Shown here one piece after another: positions 59,015 to 64,000 of a stretch of 64,000 bases of DNA (its first letter is position 1; each line of letters starts with the position of its first letter). Below the pieces are notes generated by a model. That model was not told the DNA's origin. It ran no database searches and was given only the letters and a program-made list of their open reading frames with translations. Source of the DNA: Massilia sp. H6 (GTDB taxonomy: Bacteria > Pseudomonadota > Gammaproteobacteria > Burkholderiales > Burkholderiaceae_D); the NCBI RefSeq assembly GCF_024802625.1, contig NZ_CP103371.1:2914001-2978000 (forward strand), given 5' to 3'. Both the position numbers and the translations under genes were made by a program.

Positions 59015-60388
59015 GTGTTCGCACCATTGTCGGCCGCGCGCCGCGCGGCGCGCTTTGCCTGGTATCGCAGTGGCCTGTTCTGGCGCACTTTCCTGCTCAT
59101 GTCCTTGCTCACAGCGGCCTCGATGGGATCCTGGGTCGGCATGATCAGTGTGTTCCAGCACGGCCAGAAGGTGCAGCAGACTTCCGAACTGGTAGGGTCG
59201 GCCGTGACCATCACCCGCGCCGCCCTGACCCACTCGGCGCCGGACCTGCGCCGCGAACTGCTGCTCGAACTGGTGTCCAACGAAGGCATCCGCATCCTCA
59301 CGCTCAACGACTACGACATCGTCGAGCCGCCGCCGAACACGCCCCTGATGGCCGATATCGCCGCCGCGGTGCGCGAGCGCCTCGGCAAGCAGACGCGCCT
59401 GTCGAGCTCCGTGAACGGGGTGCCTGGTTTTTACATCAGCTTCAACATCGACGAAGACGAATACTGGCTGATGCTCGAGCGCGAGCGCCTGACCGGCCTG
59501 TCCGGTGTGCAGTGGCTGGGCTGGGCCATCCTGGTCGGGCTGCTGTCGCTGGTCGGCGCCGCGCTCGTATCGAATCTCGTCAACCTGCCGCTGGCGCGCC
59601 TGACGCAAGCGGCGCGCGCCATCGCCAAGGGCGAGCGGCCCACGCCGCTGCCAGAAAAAGGCTCGCAGGAGATCATCGAGGCCAACCGCAGCTTCAACCA
59701 GATGGTGGACGACCTGGCACAGGTCGAGAACGACCGCGCCGTGATCCTGGCCGGCATTTCGCACGACCTGCGCACGCCACTGGCACGCATGCAGCTCGAA
59801 ATCGAGATGGTCGACCTGCCGCAGGATGCGCGCGAAGGCATGCAGTCGGACATCAACCAGATGGATGCGATCATTGGCCAGTTCCTCGACTTCGCCAAGC
59901 CGACCGACGCGGCCACCTTCGTGGCGGTGAATCTGTCCGAGTTGCTGTCCGACGTCGGCCGCGAAGCCGCCCGCATCCGCGACCTGAAGATCACGCTCGA
60001 CCTGATGCCGGACGTGCACGTGATGGGCAACGCCACCGACCTGCGGCGCGTGATCAACAACATCATCGAAAACGCCCGCAAGTACGGCAAGAGCCCGGGC
60101 CAGGACTACACCGAGATCGCCGTCGTGCTGCGGGTAAAGGCCACCGGCCATGGCCGCCGCGCCGTGATCGACATCTGCGACCATGGCGTGGGCGTGCCGC
60201 AAGACCAGATCGCGCAGCTGCTCAAGCCCTTCACGCGCCTCGACAGTGCGCGTGGACAGGCCAACGGCGCCGGGCTGGGACTGGCCATCGTCGAGCGCGT
60301 CCTGAGCCGCCACAATGCCGAGCTGACGGTCAGCAACCGCGAAGGCGGCGGCCTGCTGCTGCAGGTGGCCTTGCCACTGGCCGGATAA
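59015..60388 (+). CDS. envZ: Sensor histidine kinase EnvZ
   Basis: 457 aa from a GTG start. Two transmembrane segments (about 22-46 and 165-190) flank a periplasmic domain; a HAMP domain (LPLARLTQAARAIAKGERP) leads to the phospho-acceptor His250 in GISHDLRTPLARM and the GHKL ATPase (NIIENARKYG, GLGLAIVERVL). It is the partner of OmpR. The periplasmic domain carries many charged residues. Confidence 0.94.
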   Translation: MFAPLSAARRAARFAWYRSGLFWRTFLLMSLLTAASMGSWVGMISVFQHGQKVQQTSELVGSAVTITRAALTHSAPDLRRELLLELVSNEGIRILTLNDYDIVEPPPNTPLMADIAAAVRERLGKQTRLSSSVNGVPGFYISFNIDEDEYWLMLERERLTGLSGVQWLGWAILVGLLSLVGAALVSNLVNLPLARLTQAARAIAKGERPTPLPEKGSQEIIEANRSFNQMVDDLAQVENDRAVILAGISHDLRTPLARMQLEIEMVDLPQDAREGMQSDINQMDAIIGQFLDFAKPTDAATFVAVNLSELLSDVGREAARIRDLKITLDLMPDVHVMGNATDLRRVINNIIENARKYGKSPGQDYTEIAVVLRVKATGHGRRAVIDICDHGVGVPQDQIAQLLKPFTRLDSARGQANGAGLGLAIVERVLSRHNAELTVSNREGGGLLLQVALPLAG

Positions 60389-60396
60389 GCACGGCC

Positions 60397-60675
60397 ATGT
60401 GGACGTTGCCGCTACTCGTCGCGGGCATCTACCTTGGCTTGAGCGTACTGGCCTTTATCGTCTACGCTGCCGACAAGTCGGCGGCAAGAAAAGGCCTGCG
60501 GCGCACACCCGAAAACACCCTGCACTTGCTGGCCGTCGCCGGCGGCTGGCCGGGCGCTCTCGTGGCCCAGCGCGTGTTACGACACAAGTCGAGCAAGCGC
60601 AGCTTCCAGAACGCGTTCTGGGTCACGGTCGCGCTCAACTGCGCGGCAGCGGGCTGGTTGCTGTCGATGACGTGA
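60397..60675 (+). CDS. DUF1294 family membrane protein
   Basis: 92 aa. Three hydrophobic segments (about 2-25, 40-56 and 70-90) with the family motif AADKSAARKGLRRTPENTLH and a KSSKRSFQNAFW end. A small integral membrane protein of unknown function. It begins 8 bp after envZ, so it is probably in that transcript. Confidence 0.88.
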   Translation: MWTLPLLVAGIYLGLSVLAFIVYAADKSAARKGLRRTPENTLHLLAVAGGWPGALVAQRVLRHKSSKRSFQNAFWVTVALNCAAAGWLLSMT

Positions 60676-60756
60676 TCGCGATTGCGATCGGGCCTTGCAG
60701 GCCTTGATGCCGGGTCCATTCGCTATACTGTCTGCTTTCGACCTTCGCGAGCCCCC

Positions 60757-61737
60757 ATGACCGCTACTGCCGCCGCCCTTACCTACCATGACGTCGAACT
60801 GGCCGCCGAGCGCCTTGCCGGCGCCGCGCATCGCACGCCGGTGCTGACCTCGACCACCGCCGACCGGCTGTCGGGCGGCACGCTGTTCTTCAAGTGCGAG
60901 AACTACCAGCGCATGGGCGCGTTCAAGTTTCGCGGGGCTTACAACGCGATCGCCAAATTCGACGACGCCCAGCGCGCCGCGGGCGTGTTGACCTTCTCGT
61001 CGGGGAACCACGCCCAGGCCATCGCCTTGTCGGCCAGGCTGGCCGGCATCAAGTCGGTCATCATCATGCCCACCGACGCGCCGGCGCTGAAGGTCGAAGC
61101 GACCAAGCAATATGGTGGCGAAGTCGTGACCTACGACCGCTACACCGAAGACCGCGAAGCGATCGGCCGCCGCCTGTCGGAAGAACGCGGGATGACCTTG
61201 ATTCCGCCCTACGACCACCCGGACGTGATCGCCGGCCAGGGCACGGCGGCCAAGGAATTGTTCGAGCAAACCGGTGAGCTCGACGTGCTGCTGGTGTGCC
61301 TGGGCGGCGGCGGCCTCTTGGCCGGCTGCGCGCTGGCGGCGCGCGCGCTGTCGCCAGCGTGCAAGGTGATCGGCGTCGAGCCGGAAGCTGGCAACGACGG
61401 CCAGCAATCGCTGCGCAAGGGCGAGATCGTGCATATCGCGGTGCCCAAGACGATCGCCGACGGCGCCATGGTCACCCACATTGGCGTGCACAATTTCGAG
61501 GTCATCCAACGCGCCGTCGACGACATCGTCACAGTCACCGACGCCCAGCTGGCATCGACCATGGCATTTTTTGCCGAGCGCATGAAGATGGTGGTCGAGC
61601 CAACCGGCTGCCTGGCGGCGGCGGCGGCGCTGCACGGCGCCTATGACGTCAAGGGCAAGCGCGTCGGCATCCTGATCAGCGGCGGCAACGTCGACTTGTC
61701 GCGCTTTGCCGAACTGGTGACGGGCGCTAATGGCTGA
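60757..61737 (+). CDS. Threonine/serine dehydratase family PLP enzyme
   Basis: 326 aa, fold-type II. PLP Lys57 lies in GAFKFRGAYNA, the substrate loop is SSGNHAQAIAL, and the Gly-rich phosphate loop is LGGGGLLAG. Length and the absence of an ACT domain fit a catabolic threonine dehydratase, a serine racemase/dehydratase or a threo-3-hydroxyaspartate ammonia-lyase; the last is favoured by the IGVEPEAGNDGQQS region, but this is a weak preference. A TATACT box at about 60724 suggests its own promoter. Confidence 0.85.
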   Translation: MTATAAALTYHDVELAAERLAGAAHRTPVLTSTTADRLSGGTLFFKCENYQRMGAFKFRGAYNAIAKFDDAQRAAGVLTFSSGNHAQAIALSARLAGIKSVIIMPTDAPALKVEATKQYGGEVVTYDRYTEDREAIGRRLSEERGMTLIPPYDHPDVIAGQGTAAKELFEQTGELDVLLVCLGGGGLLAGCALAARALSPACKVIGVEPEAGNDGQQSLRKGEIVHIAVPKTIADGAMVTHIGVHNFEVIQRAVDDIVTVTDAQLASTMAFFAERMKMVVEPTGCLAAAAALHGAYDVKGKRVGILISGGNVDLSRFAELVTGANG

Positions 61738-61833
61738 GTGATTCAGCCCAACTTTGCACGCACACGTGTGCTACCGAACAGAGAATTGTCATACTGACAC
61801 TAATAATGGAGGCTCAAGAACAAGGAGTCGACC

Positions 61834-62241
61834 ATGAAGCGTCATCTCTGCCTTAGCCTTATTATTGCAGCCACCACCCTCACCGCGCCTGGCGCCTTTG
61901 CCGGATCCGAGATCGTCAAGTGCGTCGACGGCGCCGGCCATGTCACGCTCACCGACCAGGCATGCGACAGCGCCGCCGCCACCGTGCGCCTGGCCCGCGC
62001 CGATGTCCCATCCGGTGCCGATGCCGATGCAGATGCCGGCGCCAGCCTGTCGCGCGCCGATGTGCATCCGCCCGCGTCCGAACAGCGCATGCTGCCGCCG
62101 CCGCCCGTGCATCGTAGCCACCTCGCGCCGCGCGTCAAGGCCAGGCCGCTGATGCGCGACGTCGCCACGCTCAAGGCGGCGCGGGCGCAGTTCTTAATGC
62201 TCGATGCGGCGCCGCGACAGCGGTTGGCAACGCTGGACTAA
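61834..62241 (+). CDS. DUF4124 domain exported protein
   Basis: 135 aa. The Sec signal MKRHLCLSLIIAATTLTAPG is cleaved near residue 23 (AFA-GS). The mature N-terminus has the DUF4124 pattern: KCVDGAGHVTLTDQAC with Cys30 and Cys44. The rest is low-complexity Ala/Pro/Asp. Periplasmic; function unknown. Confidence 0.85.
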   Translation: MKRHLCLSLIIAATTLTAPGAFAGSEIVKCVDGAGHVTLTDQACDSAAATVRLARADVPSGADADADAGASLSRADVHPPASEQRMLPPPPVHRSHLAPRVKARPLMRDVATLKAARAQFLMLDAAPRQRLATLD

Positions 62242-62278
62242 CACTGCCCGGCTGTTTCGCAGACTGTGGAACGGCGGC

Positions 62279-64000
62279 TCAATGCACATCATGCAAGCGC
62301 GTCACGCTTGCCAGGTGCGGCTGTGAGCGGCCAGCAATCGCCGCCAGCACGTCCAGCACTTCGGGGTCGGTGATGAAATCGGCCGACGACCTGGCCTCGA
62401 GCAGACGCTCCGGCGGCTGCGAACGCGACACCGCCCAGCCCTGCACATAGTCGACACCGATCTCCGACAGCGTCTGCACGGTGGCGGCATCTTCGGCCCA
62501 CTCGGCGATTGTCTTCATGCCCAGGTTCACCGCCAGGCTGACAATGGCCTCGACGATTGCCACATTGGCCGGATGGGCGTTGATGTTGACGATGAAGTTG
62601 CCGTCGATCTTGAGCACGTCGGCCGGCAACTCCTTGAGGTAGGAGAACGAGGTATAGCCGGCGCCGAAATCGTCCAGCGCCACCTTCACGCCGAAGCTGC
62701 GCACCTGGTCGATGAAGCGGCGCGTGTTGTCCAGGTCGTGCAGCGCCACGCTCTCGGTAATCTCCAGGCACAGGCGGCTGGCCACGTGCACGTAGCGGCC
62801 CAGGATCTCAAAAGTGTCTTGCACAAAACGCTCGTCGTTGAGCGACGCCCCCGACAGGTTCATGCACACGAAGCGGGTATTGACGAGGCGATCGGCATGT
62901 TCGGCGATCCAGGCCAGCGTAGTGGACAGCACCCAGCGGTCGATCACGCTGGCTCGGCCGCTTTTCTCGGCCGCGGCAATGATTGCGCCGGCCGGGACGA
63001 TGCGGCCGTTGGCTTCGCGCATGCGCAGCAGCACCTCGAAATTCAATGAGTCGCGCGGGTCGGTAAGCGACATGATCGGCTGCATTTCGAGCAGCAGGCT
63101 GTCGGTAGCGTTGTTGGCCGACAGGCGCGCCACCATGTCCAGCTCGGCCGCGCGCTGAACAAAAGCATCGGCGCCGCGTTCGTATACCACCAGCCCCTCG
63201 CCGGTCCCCAGCTTGGCTTCGCGGCAGGCGCGATCGGCGGTGGATACGGCATCTTTCATGGCGATACCGGGAGTGACTTCAATCAGGCCGACCGAAGCGC
63301 GCACATGAAAAGCCTTGTCGCCCACGCGGTAAGGCGTGTTGCCGAGGCGGTCGACAATGCCGCGGCAGATGATCGAGGCCAGCGGAATTGCCGTTTCCGG
63401 CATCAGGACCACGAATTCGTCGCCACCGACGCGCCCGATCTGTTGGCCGCCGGCCAGCATGGTTGCCATCCGCTCGCACACCTGCTTGAGCACTTCGTCG
63501 CCGGCCGCATGGCCGAACAGGTCATTGATCAGCTTGAAACGGTCCAGGTCGACATAGGCCAGCGCCATCGGCTTGCCGGCGGCGAGCCCACCGCCGGCAA
63601 GCGCGAACGCGCCCTCGATGCCGCGCCGGTTGTACACCTTGGTTAACGGGTCGTTATTGGCCATGAACTGCAACTGCTCGGTCGCCTTGTGCTTTTCGGT
63701 CGTATCCTGCAGTACCCCCTCGACGCGGGCGCGCGCCAGCGTGGCGCTGACCAGGAAGCGCTGGCTGCCGTCGCGGCTGGTCAGCTCCATCTCGGCCTCG
63801 GCCCTGGCATGCACCTGCTCGTGCAGCGCGGTCCAGGTGCTTTCAGTAAAGAACTGGCGCCAGGCGGTGCGGCCCGCCACAAAACTCGACATGCCCAGCA
63901 TCTTCTGCAGGGCCGGGTTGACGCTCAAAAAATGGCCGTACATGTCGAGCGTGAACAAACCGACCGGCATCGCCTGATAGGCGTGTTCCAGCTCCTGCTG
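62279..64000 (-). CDS. PAS-GGDEF-EAL c-di-GMP protein (partial, 5' end missing)
   Basis: At least 573 codons are visible; the frame is open to the window edge, so the N-terminus is missing. A PAS-like segment (LFTLDMYGHFLSVNPALQKML) is followed by a GGDEF domain with a GGDEF motif (RVGGDEFVVLM) and an EAL domain in which the EAL motif reads EVL (FEVLLRM). DDFGAGYTSFSYL and the later catalytic stretches are present. It could be a phosphodiesterase with a variant motif, or a regulatory c-di-GMP receptor. Confidence 0.92.
   Translation of the reverse strand, partial: QQELEHAYQAMPVGLFTLDMYGHFLSVNPALQKMLGMSSFVAGRTAWRQFFTESTWTALHEQVHARAEAEMELTSRDGSQRFLVSATLARARVEGVLQDTTEKHKATEQLQFMANNDPLTKVYNRRGIEGAFALAGGGLAAGKPMALAYVDLDRFKLINDLFGHAAGDEVLKQVCERMATMLAGGQQIGRVGGDEFVVLMPETAIPLASIICRGIVDRLGNTPYRVGDKAFHVRASVGLIEVTPGIAMKDAVSTADRACREAKLGTGEGLVVYERGADAFVQRAAELDMVARLSANNATDSLLLEMQPIMSLTDPRDSLNFEVLLRMREANGRIVPAGAIIAAAEKSGRASVIDRWVLSTTLAWIAEHADRLVNTRFVCMNLSGASLNDERFVQDTFEILGRYVHVASRLCLEITESVALHDLDNTRRFIDQVRSFGVKVALDDFGAGYTSFSYLKELPADVLKIDGNFIVNINAHPANVAIVEAIVSLAVNLGMKTIAEWAEDAATVQTLSEIGVDYVQGWAVSRSQPPERLLEARSSADFITDPEVLDVLAAIAGRSQPHLASVTRLHDVH

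Noticed and set aside
59512-60675. Long plus-strand ORF running through envZ
   Set aside because: Only its last 92 codons (60397-60675) encode a real protein (DUF1294); the rest is Arg/Ala-rich and out of frame with envZ.

Overview
The window is a stretch of GC-rich proteobacterial chromosome that reads like an Oxalobacteraceae member (Massilia/Duganella/Janthinobacterium type). The inference rests on gene content seen here: EF-P with Arg32 next to its EarP glycosyltransferase, FlhDC-controlled motility, a DUF3460 protein, a dapC-dapD-pilU-yffB-dapE-prmB block and OmpR/EnvZ. No 16S gene or database search was available, so genus is not claimed. Coding density is high. Only three gaps exceed 300 bp (3081-3508, 6723-7091, 35132-35713).

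Layout. 1-3080: partial amidase, efp and earP. 3509-6722: an unusual three-gene locus made of a triple-module Gly-rich/polyGln protein, a small stand-alone propeptide-like protein and a subtilase. 7092-7751: five-tRNA array (Ala, Glu, Ala, Glu, Glu) with its promoter and terminator, followed by gltX. 9263-13274: an orphan alpha-oxoamine synthase and a membrane GGDEF-GGDEF-EAL protein. 13484-22490: MFS exporter, Mrp/ApbC, metG, a FabMG-like protein, DUF3460, scpA, panC and a PilZ protein. 22502-35131: a long motility/chemotaxis block on the minus strand. In transcription order it is flhD, flhC, a membrane methyltransferase, motA, motB, a CheZ-like gene, a cheY-like gene, cheA, cheW, cheR, cheD, cheB, cheY, cheZ and an EAL-HDOD gene. 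35714-37883: kynU-kynA. 37957-39822: small accessory genes. 39882-40964: an intact IS1595-type element with an 8-bp target duplication. 41016-46478: htpG, RidA, an aminotransferase and a response-regulator diguanylate cyclase. 46617-52489: the lysine/diaminopimelate block with pilU and prmB. 52579-64000: ABC-F ATPase, orphan CheW, FapA (DUF342), ompR-envZ, DUF1294, a Thr/Ser dehydratase, DUF4124 and a partial PAS-GGDEF-EAL protein.

How the genes work together. FlhDC should head the flagellar hierarchy. MotAB is the stator, and CheA/W/R/B/D/Y/Z the signalling and adaptation core, with a second CheY-like and a second CheZ-like protein encoded between motB and cheA. The PilZ protein, three GGDEF/EAL proteins and the EAL-HDOD protein suggest c-di-GMP control of motility. 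No chemoreceptor gene is in the window.

The least explained locus is 3509-6722. Its protease prodomain and the separate 93-aa protein are visibly related, and the first gene carries three copies of a Gly-rich module joined by Gln-rich linkers. It looks like a protease, inhibitor/chaperone and substrate set, but that function is inference. Other notable signals are direct repeats and palindromes in the flhD-kynU gap, an IS inserted in the U-tract of the htpG terminator, and a 9-bp tandem repeat in the 3' end of flhC.
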